Notes under the pieces: generated by a model
Databases searched by the model: none
The model's input: only the letters and a program-made list of their open reading frames with translations
Told to the model about the DNA's origin: nothing
Assembly (NCBI GenBank): GCA_036399015.1
Contig: DASWNW010000089.1
Span: forward strand, 1 to 64,000
Origin: QHVT01 sp036399015
Lineage (GTDB): Bacteria > Acidobacteriota > Thermoanaerobaculia > Gp7-AA8
Direction: 5' to 3'
DNA: 64,000 nt
Shown: in pieces, positions 6,333 through 14,539 of the stretch
Position numbering within the stretch: position 1 is the stretch's first letter
Layout of the letters: each line of letters begins with the position of its first letter
Program-made: the position numbers and the translations under genes

Positions 6333-9125
6333 ATGGGGAACGTTCTCCACTTGATGCCCAACCGCACCATCTCCATCCGCGGGGCGCGGACCCACAATCT
6401 CAAGAACATTTCGGTCGAGATCCCGCAGCGCCAGCTGACGGTCGTGACCGGCCCCAGCGGCTCGGGGAAGTCGTCGCTCGCGTTCAACACGCTGTATGCC
6501 GAGGGGCAGCGGCGGTTCGTCGAGTCGATGTCGACGTACGTGCGGCAGTTCCTGGAGCGGATCGACCGTCCGGACGTCGACCAGATCGACGGCATCCTGC
6601 CCGCGATCGCAATCGAGCAGAAGAACTCGGTCAAGAACGCCCGCTCCACCGTCGCCACCGCGACGGAGCTGGCGGACCACATCCGCCTCTTCATGACCTA
6701 CTGCGGCGAGACCTGGTGTCCCGACTGCCGCGTGGTGGTGAAGAAGGAGCATCCGGAGTTCATCACCACCGAGATCCTGCAGACGCTGAAGGGGAAGCGC
6801 GCGGTCGTGCTGGCGCCGGTGTTCTTCGACCCGGACCACCGCGACATCGTGATCGAGCAGCTCACCAAGGGCGGCTTTTTCCGCGTCTGGATCGACGGGC
6901 AGGTGCGCGACCTGAACGACCTCGACACGAAGGGCTTCACCTCGTTCGAGCTGGTGATCACGCGGCTGCGCATCGAAGAGGCGCGCCGGCAGCAGATCAC
7001 CGAAGCCATCGAGCAGGCGTTCGAGCTCTCGAAGGGGAACGTCAACGTGCTGGAGGAGTCGGGCGACCCCGCGTCGGGGAACGAGTGGCTCAGCCACCGC
7101 TTCACGTCGCACTTTGCCTGCAACAAGTGCGGCACCGAGTTCGTCGAGCCGACGCCGCACCTCTTCTCCTTCAATTCCCCCCTCGGCGCCTGCACGAACT
7201 GCCAGGGCTACGGCCGGATCATCGGCATCGACATGGAGAAGGTGATCCCGAACCGCGACCTCCGGCTCGACGAGCTGCCGGTCGCGCCGTGGAACTCGGC
7301 CGGCTACGAGGACTGCTACGAGGATCTCGAGAAGGCGGCCACGAAGTACGGCCTGCGCCTCGACGTGCCGGTGAAGGACCTCACCGAGAAAGAGTGGACG
7401 CTGCTCTACGAGGGCCGCAGCAAGTGGTACGGCATCAAGGGGTTCTTCGAGTGGCTGGAGACCAAAAAGTACAAGATCCACGTGCGGGTGAAGCTGGCGA
7501 AGTACCGCAGCTACACGCCGTGCCCCGAGTGCCACGGCTCGCGGCTCAAGCACGTGGTCAATCACGTGAAGTTCCGCGACCTCACGGTCGGCGAGCTGTT
7601 CGCGATGGACGTGAAGACGGCGCGCCGCTTCTGGGAGTTCCTCCCGCTCGCGAAGCAGGAGGAGGCGATGGCGGGACACCTGCGGCGCGAGATCGTGAAC
7701 CGCCTCGTCTATCTCGATGAGGTCGGACTCTCGTACCTGAGCCTCGACCGCCAGACGCGCACGCTCTCCGGCGGCGAGTCGCAGCGGATCAACCTCGCGG
7801 CGGCCCTCGGCAGCTCGCTGACCGAGACGATGTACGTGATCGACGAGCCGACGGTCGGCCTGCACGCGCGCGACAGCGAGCGGCTGCTCGCCGTGCTGCG
7901 CCGGCTGCGCAACGCGGGGAACACGGTGGTCGTCGTGGAGCACGACCCGACCATCATCGCGGGCGCCGACTACCACGTGGAGCTGGGGCCGGGGGCGGGG
8001 GAGTATGGGGGGGAGGTCATGCACAGCGGGGTGCACCCCTCACCCGGCGCTGCGCGCCACCCTCTCCCCGCGGAGCGGGGCGAGGGGCAACAGGATGCGG
8101 GCGTCATTAGGATCGTGAACGCACGGGAGCACAACCTGCGCGGCGTGACGGCGGAGATCCCGCTCGGGAAGCTGGTCGCGGTCACCGGCGTCTCCGGCTC
8201 GGGCAAGTCGACGCTCATCCGCAACTGCCTCTACAACCGCTATCAGCGCGACATCCGCGGCGTGGCGGGGCTGGAGACGGGAAAGGTCGACCGGCTCGAC
8301 GGCACGGACCTCATCTACGACATGGAGCTCGTCGACCAGTCGCCGATCGGCCGCTCGTCGCGGTCGAATCCGGCCACCTACATCAAGGCGTGGGACGAGA
8401 TCCGGAAGCTGCTTGCGGAGACGACCGGCGCGAAACTGAACGGCGTCACCGCCGGCATGTTCTCCTTCAACACCGACGGCGGACGCTGCGAGACCTGCCA
8501 GGGGGCGGGCGTCGTGACGATCGACATGCAGTTCCTCGCCGACGTGGAGGTCATCTGCGACAAATGCGACGGCCGCCGCTTCGGCCCGCAGGTCATGAAG
8601 GTCACGTTCAAGGGAAAGAACGTGAACGACATCCTGCAGATGACGGTCGACGAGGCGGCGAAGTTCTTCGTCGCCAAGCGTGCGCTGCTCAAGCGGCTCG
8701 ACGCGCTCCGCTCGGTGGGCCTCGGCTACCTGCGGCTCGGGCAGTCGACCGACTCCCTTTCCGGCGGCGAGGCGCAGCGCCTCAAGCTGGCGTCGTTCCT
8801 CGCGGAGAGCGCGGCGAAGGCGGGCGACAAGCCACGCCTCTTCCTCTTCGACGAGCCGACCACCGGCCTCGCGGCGAGCGACGTCCAGGTGCTGATCCGC
8901 ACGTTCCGCGACCTCATCGACCGCGGCAACACGGTGCTCGTCATCGAGCACAACACGCAGCTCATCGAGCAGTCGGACTGGGTGATCGACCTCGGCCCCG
9001 ACGGCGGCGACCAGGGCGGTGAGATCGTGGCGGTCGGGACTCCGGAGGAGATCGCCGTGAACCCGCGGTCGCTGACCGGCCGCTACCTGTCGCGCGCGCC
9101 GGTGCAGGCGATCATGTCGGCCTGA
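6333..9125 (+). CDS. uvrA: Excinuclease ABC subunit A (UvrA)
   Basis: This 930-residue DNA damage sensor of nucleotide excision repair loads UvrB at lesions. It has two ABC ATPase modules: Walker A GPSGSGKSS (40-48), a zinc site with CPDC (128-131), signature LSGGESQR; then Walker A GVSGSGKST (about 617) and signature LSGGEAQR. An alternative start at 6354 (MPNRTISIRGAR) gives a more typical N-terminus. Between the ATPase halves a hairpin repeat (8036-8088) is translated in frame, adding about 25 low-complexity residues. The second Walker B region reads FLFDEPTTGLAASD, unlike the usual LHF form, so a UvrA paralog is possible. Confidence 0.9.
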   Translation: MGNVLHLMPNRTISIRGARTHNLKNISVEIPQRQLTVVTGPSGSGKSSLAFNTLYAEGQRRFVESMSTYVRQFLERIDRPDVDQIDGILPAIAIEQKNSVKNARSTVATATELADHIRLFMTYCGETWCPDCRVVVKKEHPEFITTEILQTLKGKRAVVLAPVFFDPDHRDIVIEQLTKGGFFRVWIDGQVRDLNDLDTKGFTSFELVITRLRIEEARRQQITEAIEQAFELSKGNVNVLEESGDPASGNEWLSHRFTSHFACNKCGTEFVEPTPHLFSFNSPLGACTNCQGYGRIIGIDMEKVIPNRDLRLDELPVAPWNSAGYEDCYEDLEKAATKYGLRLDVPVKDLTEKEWTLLYEGRSKWYGIKGFFEWLETKKYKIHVRVKLAKYRSYTPCPECHGSRLKHVVNHVKFRDLTVGELFAMDVKTARRFWEFLPLAKQEEAMAGHLRREIVNRLVYLDEVGLSYLSLDRQTRTLSGGESQRINLAAALGSSLTETMYVIDEPTVGLHARDSERLLAVLRRLRNAGNTVVVVEHDPTIIAGADYHVELGPGAGEYGGEVMHSGVHPSPGAARHPLPAERGEGQQDAGVIRIVNAREHNLRGVTAEIPLGKLVAVTGVSGSGKSTLIRNCLYNRYQRDIRGVAGLETGKVDRLDGTDLIYDMELVDQSPIGRSSRSNPATYIKAWDEIRKLLAETTGAKLNGVTAGMFSFNTDGGRCETCQGAGVVTIDMQFLADVEVICDKCDGRRFGPQVMKVTFKGKNVNDILQMTVDEAAKFFVAKRALLKRLDALRSVGLGYLRLGQSTDSLSGGEAQRLKLASFLAESAAKAGDKPRLFLFDEPTTGLAASDVQVLIRTFRDLIDRGNTVLVIEHNTQLIEQSDWVIDLGPDGGDQGGEIVAVGTPEEIAVNPRSLTGRYLSRAPVQAIMSA
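8036..8088. repeat. Palindromic repeat embedded in frame in uvrA
   Basis: The segment holds two adjacent hairpins: GGCGC-TGC-GCGCC (8046-8058), then a CCCTC/TCCCCGC arm pairing with GCGGGGC/GAGGG (8059-8087). It is read through without a stop and falls in the linker between the two UvrA ATPase halves. CCCTC-TCCCC palindromes of this kind are widespread intergenic repeats in bacteria; the coding position is what is unusual. Confidence 0.7.
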
Positions 9126-9216
9126 GCGACGTCGGCGGCGGGCATGGCGACGAGTTGCTGGTTGTACGAGCTACAATCCGCGCGACCGCAGTCATTCAGT
9201 TGAGAGGGAGACCCGC

Positions 9217-11598
9217 ATGAGCAGTGTTGTTCCGCAGGGGCATCCGGACAGGGTAGGGGTTCAACCGGACGGCCCGGTGCCGTTCACGCCATACATCGCG
9301 GACGACCAGACGCCGCTGCGTGAGTTCACGCCACGCGCGGTGGTCGTCGGCACGATCCTCGGCATGATCTTCGGTGCCTCGTCGCTGTACCTGGTCCTGA
9401 AGGTCGGCCTGACGGTGAGCGCCTCGATTCCCGTGGCCGTCATCTCCATCACCCTCTTCCGGATCCTCTCGAAGATGGGGGCGCGGAACGCGACCATCCT
9501 CGAGAACAACATCGTGCAGACGGCAGGCTCCGCCGGCGAGTCGATCGCCTTCGGCGTCGGCGTCACGATGCCGGCCATCATGATCCTCGGCTTCGACCTG
9601 GAGATCACGCGCGTGATGCTCGTCGCGGTCCTGGGTGGCCTGATCGGCATCCTGATGATGATCCCGCTGCGGCGCGCGCTGATCGTGGCGCAGCACGGCA
9701 TCCTCAAGTACCCGGAAGGCACCGCGTGCGCCGAGGTACTGAAGGCGGGGGCGAGCGACGAGTCGCGGGCGGCTGCCTCCGAGCAGGCGAGGCGCGAGCA
9801 GGAGGCGCTGGGCGGCGCCGGCACGAGCGCGAAGACGATTTTCACCGGCTTCGGGATCGGCCTCGCGTACAAGACGGCGATGGTCGCCTTCCGCGCCTGG
9901 AAGGACGCGCCGACGAAGGTCTTCGGCGGCCACTTCAACGCGGCGTCCGTGGCGGTCGAGGTCTCGCCCGAGCTCCTCGGCGTCGGCTACATCATCGGAC
10001 CGCGCATCGCCGCGATCATGTGCGCGGGCGGCGTGCTCGCCTACCTCGTGCTCATCCCGATGATCAAGTACTTCGGCCAGGCGCTGACCGCGCCGCTGGC
10101 CCCCGCCACCACGGCGCTGATCCGCGACATGGGCCCGGGCGACATCCGCAACGAGTACATCCTCTACATCGGCGCCGGCGCCGTGGCAGCGGGCGGCATC
10201 ATCAGCGTCTTCCGCTCGCTGCCGGTCATCTGGCACGGCATCAAGGGCGGCCTGCGCGATCTCTCCGCGTCGAAAGGCGGCGGCGAGACGGCGGCCACGC
10301 CGCGCACGGACCGCGACCTCTCGATGAAGGTCGTGCTCATCGGCATCATCGCCCTCATCCTGGTGATCGCCTTCGCCAATCCGCTGTACGTCGGCGGCAC
10401 CGGGTTCGCGGCGCGCATCGCCGCGGCCCTGCTGATCATCATCTTCGGCTTCCTCTTCGTGACGGTGTCGTCGCGCCTCACCGGTGAGATCGGCTCCTCC
10501 TCGAACCCCATTTCGGGCATGACCGTGGCGACGCTGCTCCTCACCTGCCTCTGCTTCGTGGTCCTCGGCTGGACGGGGAGCAATTACTTCGTGACGGCGC
10601 TGTCCATCGGCGCGATCGTCTGTATCGCATCGTCGAACGGCGGCACGACCTCCCAGGACCTCAAGACCGGCTTCCTCGTCGGCGGCACGCCGAAGTACCA
10701 GCAGATCGCGATCCTCATCGGCGCCACCGCGTCGGCGCTCGTGCTCGGGCCGATCCTCCTCCTGCTCAACAACGCGTACGCGGTGTACGTGCCGGTGGAG
10801 AACGCGCCGCAGGGGATCACCCGCGGCTCGGTGCAGCCGGGCGAGACGGCCGACACGGCACAGTTCCACGGCAAGGAGTCGCCGAACGGCAACATCGCCG
10901 GGCAGCCGGACACGAAGGAGTACAACGTCTGGTTCCGGCAGGATCCGTCGGGCGGCAACGCCGAGAAGTACCTCGTCGACGACAGCGGCAAGCCGGTCTA
11001 CTACGTCGACCCAGGCATCAACGGCACGATCCGCAACCTGCCGAGCGGCGAGCAGGTCGACAAGTTCGACGCGCCGAAGGCCACGCTGATGTCGTACATC
11101 ATCAAGGGCATCCTCGGCGGCGAGCTGCCGTGGGGGCTGGTGTTGCTCGGCGTCATGATCGCGGTCGTGCTCGAGCTCTCGGGCATCCCCTCGCTGGCCT
11201 TCGCGGTCGGCGTCTACCTCCCGCTCTCGTCGTCGTCGCCGATCCTGATCGGCGGCATGATCCGCTGGGCGGTGGATAAGTGGATCGCGAAGAAGCATGC
11301 AGGGAAGCAGTTGACCGAGGAGCAGCTCGTGGCGGAAGGCGACAAGAGCCCGGGCGTGCTGATGGCGTCCGGCTACATCGCCGGCGGCGCCATCGCCGGC
11401 ATCCTGATCGCGGCCTTCGCGGCGCTGCCGCAGTTCGCGGGCTTCAACCAGTCGATCGGCAAGTGGGCCGAGTCGAACCCGCTGCACAACGGGCCGTTCG
11501 CCGATGTGCTGTCGCTGATCCCGTTCGCCTTCCTGATCATCGTGCTGTACCTGACCGGGCGCGAAAAGATCCTGGCGCATCGAGAAACCACGACATAG
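9217..11598 (+). CDS. OPT-family oligopeptide transporter
   Basis: This 793-residue polytopic inner-membrane protein of the OPT superfamily probably imports oligopeptides or peptide-like compounds by proton symport. It has many hydrophobic helices, including an N-terminal pair starting AVVVGTILGMIFGASSLYL and the family-typical N-ENN-VQTAGSAGES segment near 105-120. A soluble insert of about 100 residues (about 525-630) lies before the last helices and is probably extracytoplasmic. GAGGGAG lies seven bases before the ATG. A rho-independent terminator follows, so it appears monocistronic. Metal-chelate substrates, as in some OPT proteins, are an alternative. Confidence 0.88.
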   Translation: MSSVVPQGHPDRVGVQPDGPVPFTPYIADDQTPLREFTPRAVVVGTILGMIFGASSLYLVLKVGLTVSASIPVAVISITLFRILSKMGARNATILENNIVQTAGSAGESIAFGVGVTMPAIMILGFDLEITRVMLVAVLGGLIGILMMIPLRRALIVAQHGILKYPEGTACAEVLKAGASDESRAAASEQARREQEALGGAGTSAKTIFTGFGIGLAYKTAMVAFRAWKDAPTKVFGGHFNAASVAVEVSPELLGVGYIIGPRIAAIMCAGGVLAYLVLIPMIKYFGQALTAPLAPATTALIRDMGPGDIRNEYILYIGAGAVAAGGIISVFRSLPVIWHGIKGGLRDLSASKGGGETAATPRTDRDLSMKVVLIGIIALILVIAFANPLYVGGTGFAARIAAALLIIIFGFLFVTVSSRLTGEIGSSSNPISGMTVATLLLTCLCFVVLGWTGSNYFVTALSIGAIVCIASSNGGTTSQDLKTGFLVGGTPKYQQIAILIGATASALVLGPILLLLNNAYAVYVPVENAPQGITRGSVQPGETADTAQFHGKESPNGNIAGQPDTKEYNVWFRQDPSGGNAEKYLVDDSGKPVYYVDPGINGTIRNLPSGEQVDKFDAPKATLMSYIIKGILGGELPWGLVLLGVMIAVVLELSGIPSLAFAVGVYLPLSSSSPILIGGMIRWAVDKWIAKKHAGKQLTEEQLVAEGDKSPGVLMASGYIAGGAIAGILIAAFAALPQFAGFNQSIGKWAESNPLHNGPFADVLSLIPFAFLIIVLYLTGREKILAHRETTT

Positions 11599-11610
11599 CG
11601 CGACAATAGA

Positions 11611-11634
11611 GGGCGGCCGCGAGGCCGCCCTTTT
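11611..11634 (+). terminator. Rho-independent terminator after the OPT transporter gene
   Basis: GGGCGGCC, loop GCGA, GGCCGCCC, then TTTT: a perfect 8-bp GC stem followed by a short T tract. It ends only three bases before the ATG of the next gene. Confidence 0.85.
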
Positions 11635-11637
11635 CGT

Positions 11638-14160
11638 ATGCTCACGTTTCTCGCGCTGGTCGTGGCAGTGATCGCGCTCGTCGTCGCGCAGAAGGCGCGG
11701 CGCGAGGTGGAGGAGCTGCGGGAGTGGATCGCGTGGCAGCAGAAGACGTGGCCGCAGAAGGAGACCGTTCCCAGTTCCCCGTTGCCTGTTGCCGCGCCCG
11801 CGCCCGCGCCTGCTTCTTCAGAACCCCTCGGCAACCGGCAACCGGCAACTGACCACTTCGAGCCGCCACCCCCGCCCCCTCCCGGAGCCGAGCCACCAGC
11901 ACCCGTCCCGCCACGCGCCCCGCTCCAGATCGACTGGGAAAACCTGGTGGGCATCAAGCTCTTCTCCTGGATCGCGGGGATCGCGCTCGTGTTGTCGGCG
12001 GTGTTCCTCTTCAAGTACTCGGTCGACCACGGCTGGCTGCGGCCGGCGGTGCGGGCGACGTTCGGGATGCTGACCGGGATCGGCCTGCTCGTCGTCTGCG
12101 AGCTGCGCATCGCGCGGAACTACCGTTTCACCGCGAACGCGATGGATGGGGCGGGGATCGCGATCCTCTACGCCACGCTCTTCTCACTGCACGCGCGGTG
12201 GAACCTCTGGCCGGCCACGGCGGCGTTCATCGGGATGCTGGTGGTGACGGCGGCGGCGGTGTTCCTCTCCACGCGCCGCGACTCCGTCTTCATCGCGCTC
12301 CTCGGCCTGATCGGCGGCTTCGCCACGCCGGCGCTGCTGTCGTCGGGCGAGAACCGGCCGATCGAGCTCTTCTCGTACCTCCTGCTGCTGAACGGCGGCA
12401 TCGCCTGGATCGCCTACCGGAAGCGCTGGCCGCTGCTGACGGCACTGTCGGTCGCGCTCACCGCGATCTACCAGTGGGCGTGGATCGAGCGCTTCCTCAC
12501 CACCGGCCAGCTCCCGCTCGCGGCGGGCATCTTCCTCCTGTTCGCCGCGGTCGGCGCGAGCTCGATCTGGCCGCGCACCAGCGACGATCGCCAGCCGGCC
12601 TTTCGCCGGATCGCCGCGGCGGGCGCGGTGCTGCCGCTGCTCTTCGCCTTCTTCACGGCGATCGTGCCGGAGTACGGCGCGCGCTACAACGTGCTGTTCG
12701 GATTCCTGCTGCTCGTCAGCGCCGGCCTCGCCGCCATCTCCCTCTGGCGAGGCCCGGAGTGGCTGCACTCGCTCGGCGGCCTGGCCTCGCTGCTCACGTT
12801 CTTCATCTGGCTGACGGTGTCTTACACGCCGGCGTCCTGGCCCTTTTCGCTGGTGTGGCTGGCGGCCTTCGTGGCGCTCTTCCTGGCCGCCGACCTCCGC
12901 CTGCGCGGTCCCGCGGTGTTCACCGCGTCCCTGCTGTTCTTCGTCTTCATCGGCCTCGCGATCCGCGAGCCGGCGCGTTACGCCACCCTCACCGGCGCGT
13001 TCTTCGGGCTGCTGACGGTGGTCTTCGTCTTCGCGCTGGTGCGCTCCCGGCCGTACGTGGCGGTGGTGGCGATTGCCCTCGGCTCGGTCGCGGTCATGAC
13101 GATGACCCGCGGGCCTGCCTGGCTGATGATCGCCTCGCACGGCGTTCTGTTCGCGGCGGTCCTGACGATCGCCTGGCTTCAGGAGCGCCACTACATCGTC
13201 CTGGCGGCGCTCCCGTTCTCTCTCGCGGCGCACATCGTGTCGGAGCGGTTCACCGATCCGCAGCAGCTCGCCTTCGGCGCGGTCGTCTACACGCTCTTCC
13301 TCGCCTACCCGCTCACCCTCGGCGCACGCGTGAAGCAGTGGCTCGCGCCGCACGCGGCCGCGATCATCGCGAGCGCGATCTTCTTCGTGCACGCGTACGA
13401 GATGCGCACCGAGCTGGCCTTCGACCAGTTCGCCGGCCTGCTGCCGTTCGCGCAGGCGCTGCTGCTCCTCGGCCTGCTCGTGCAGCTCCTCCGGTGGGAG
13501 CCCCACCCGCGCCGCCTCGCGCTGGTGGGGGCGGCGGTGCTCGCGTTCCTCACCATCGCGGTGCCGGTGCAGCTCGAGGATCGCGTCGGGACGATCATCG
13601 GCTGGTCGATCATGGCCGCCGCGCTGGCGTGGCTGTTCACGCGCGTCCCCCACCCTGGCCTCGCGGCCTGGAGCGGCGGCCTCGGCACGATCGTCCTCGG
13701 CATGCTCTTCCTCGACGTCCGCTTCGACGGCTTCCGCGTCACCTACGCCCTCTGCGCCGCGGCGATGTTCCTCGCCGCCTGGCTCGCGCCGCCGCTGCGC
13801 AACCTCGCGGCGGCCATCGGCACCATCGAGCTGTTCCTGCTGCTCAACGTATCGATCGGCGACTACTACTCGGGAGCCACCGCGTCATCGCTGGCGCGCG
13901 ACCTGACGTACACCATCGGCTGGGCGCTCTTCGCTATCGCCATGCTCGTCGCGGGGATCGCGCTCGGCACGCGCGGCGCGCGCGTGGCCGCGCTGGGGTT
14001 GCTGCTCGTGACGGTGCTGAAGTGCTTCCTGCACGACCTCGCGCAGCTCGGCGGCCTCTATCGCGTCGGCTCGCTCTTCGGCCTCGCGGTCTCGCTGGTG
14101 CTGGTCGGGCTGATGCTGCAGAAGTTCGTGATGATGAAGCGGCCGGCCGCTACACCTTGA
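11638..14160 (+). CDS. DUF2339 multi-pass membrane protein
   Basis: This 840-residue integral membrane protein has an N-terminal helix (MLTFLALVVAVIALVVA), a short coiled-coil segment rich in Arg/Glu, a proline-rich linker (about 43-95), and then roughly twenty closely spaced hydrophobic helices. That layout is typical of DUF2339 proteins, whose function is unknown. The linker contains an in-frame interspersed repeat (11767-11851). The start codon lies three bases after a strong terminator and lacks an SD, so an internal start or leaderless translation is possible. The 3' end overlaps the convergent minus-strand gene by 11 bp. Confidence 0.85.
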   Translation: MLTFLALVVAVIALVVAQKARREVEELREWIAWQQKTWPQKETVPSSPLPVAAPAPAPASSEPLGNRQPATDHFEPPPPPPPGAEPPAPVPPRAPLQIDWENLVGIKLFSWIAGIALVLSAVFLFKYSVDHGWLRPAVRATFGMLTGIGLLVVCELRIARNYRFTANAMDGAGIAILYATLFSLHARWNLWPATAAFIGMLVVTAAAVFLSTRRDSVFIALLGLIGGFATPALLSSGENRPIELFSYLLLLNGGIAWIAYRKRWPLLTALSVALTAIYQWAWIERFLTTGQLPLAAGIFLLFAAVGASSIWPRTSDDRQPAFRRIAAAGAVLPLLFAFFTAIVPEYGARYNVLFGFLLLVSAGLAAISLWRGPEWLHSLGGLASLLTFFIWLTVSYTPASWPFSLVWLAAFVALFLAADLRLRGPAVFTASLLFFVFIGLAIREPARYATLTGAFFGLLTVVFVFALVRSRPYVAVVAIALGSVAVMTMTRGPAWLMIASHGVLFAAVLTIAWLQERHYIVLAALPFSLAAHIVSERFTDPQQLAFGAVVYTLFLAYPLTLGARVKQWLAPHAAAIIASAIFFVHAYEMRTELAFDQFAGLLPFAQALLLLGLLVQLLRWEPHPRRLALVGAAVLAFLTIAVPVQLEDRVGTIIGWSIMAAALAWLFTRVPHPGLAAWSGGLGTIVLGMLFLDVRFDGFRVTYALCAAAMFLAAWLAPPLRNLAAAIGTIELFLLLNVSIGDYYSGATASSLARDLTYTIGWALFAIAMLVAGIALGTRGARVAALGLLLVTVLKCFLHDLAQLGGLYRVGSLFGLAVSLVLVGLMLQKFVMMKRPAATP
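11767..11851. repeat. Hairpin element, GGTTGCC-arm variant, in frame inside the DUF2339 gene
   Basis: The left arm has GTTGCC-type units (GTTCCC, GTTCCCC, GTTGCC, GTTGCC). The right arm (11829-11851) is three GGCAACC units in reverse complement. The element is translated in frame in the proline-rich linker, where it appears tolerated. The arm unit is a one-base variant of the GGTTGTC family at 34678 and 41805. Confidence 0.65.
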
Positions 14161-14539
14161 AGCGGTCGCGCTCGACGCGGCTCCAGGTGCCGGCGATCCG
14201 CCGGGCCCACCACTTCGGCAGCGCGCGCGTCAGCCAGAGGTCGGCGACGGCGACGAAGTTCACGACCCGCAGGAACACGAGCGAGGCGTCGCGCTCCATG
14301 AACGGCATCCGCGACTCCGGCCAGTGGATGAAGAGGTAGTCGATGGCGAGAAGCAGCGAGATCTGCGTCACGTCGCGCAGCAGGGCGCGCCGGCGCGCGC
14401 GGCGGACCGGCGCGTGCGCGTCGACGACCACGCGCGGCGGACAGGAGTCGGTGGTGACACCCGGGAGCAGCTCTCTTGTCGGCATGGACTGTCCGACAAG
14501 AGGCTGCGAATAAGTATTCCTGCGGCCGGGGTCGGTCAT
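14150..14539 (-). CDS. Small predicted membrane protein
   Basis: This protein of about 129 residues has one clear hydrophobic segment (VTQISLLLAIDYLFI) and a second moderately hydrophobic one (FLRVVNFVAVADLWL), with a basic C-terminus. ATG 14539 is preferred because it overlaps the stop of the upstream DUF5666-like gene (ATGA). ATG 14485 is an alternative that would exclude residues encoded by the hairpin at 14467-14507. No family recognised. The gene is probably cotranslated with the exported protein upstream. Confidence 0.55.
   Translation of the reverse strand: MTDPGRRNTYSQPLVGQSMPTRELLPGVTTDSCPPRVVVDAHAPVRRARRRALLRDVTQISLLLAIDYLFIHWPESRMPFMERDASLVFLRVVNFVAVADLWLTRALPKWWARRIAGTWSRVERDRFKV
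14467..14507. repeat. Long inverted repeat at the 5' end of the small membrane protein gene
   Basis: GCAGC-T-CTCTTGTCGG (14467-14482) pairs with CCGACAAGAGGCTGC (14493-14507) across a 10-base loop with one bulged base. The right arm runs directly into GAATAAG, giving CGACAA-N6-GCGAATAAG. The same string, with a different N6, is the unit of the 22-bp array at 40463-40616. Confidence 0.7.

Noticed and set aside
6333..6353. Frameshift or truncated start in uvrA
   Set aside because: Both possible starts (6333 and 6354) are in frame and give full-length UvrA; only the exact start is uncertain.
9196..11580. 794-codon minus-strand frame opposite the OPT transporter
   Set aside because: Covers exactly the transporter gene, is extremely Arg/Asp/Glu/His-rich and has no family features; an antisense GC artefact.
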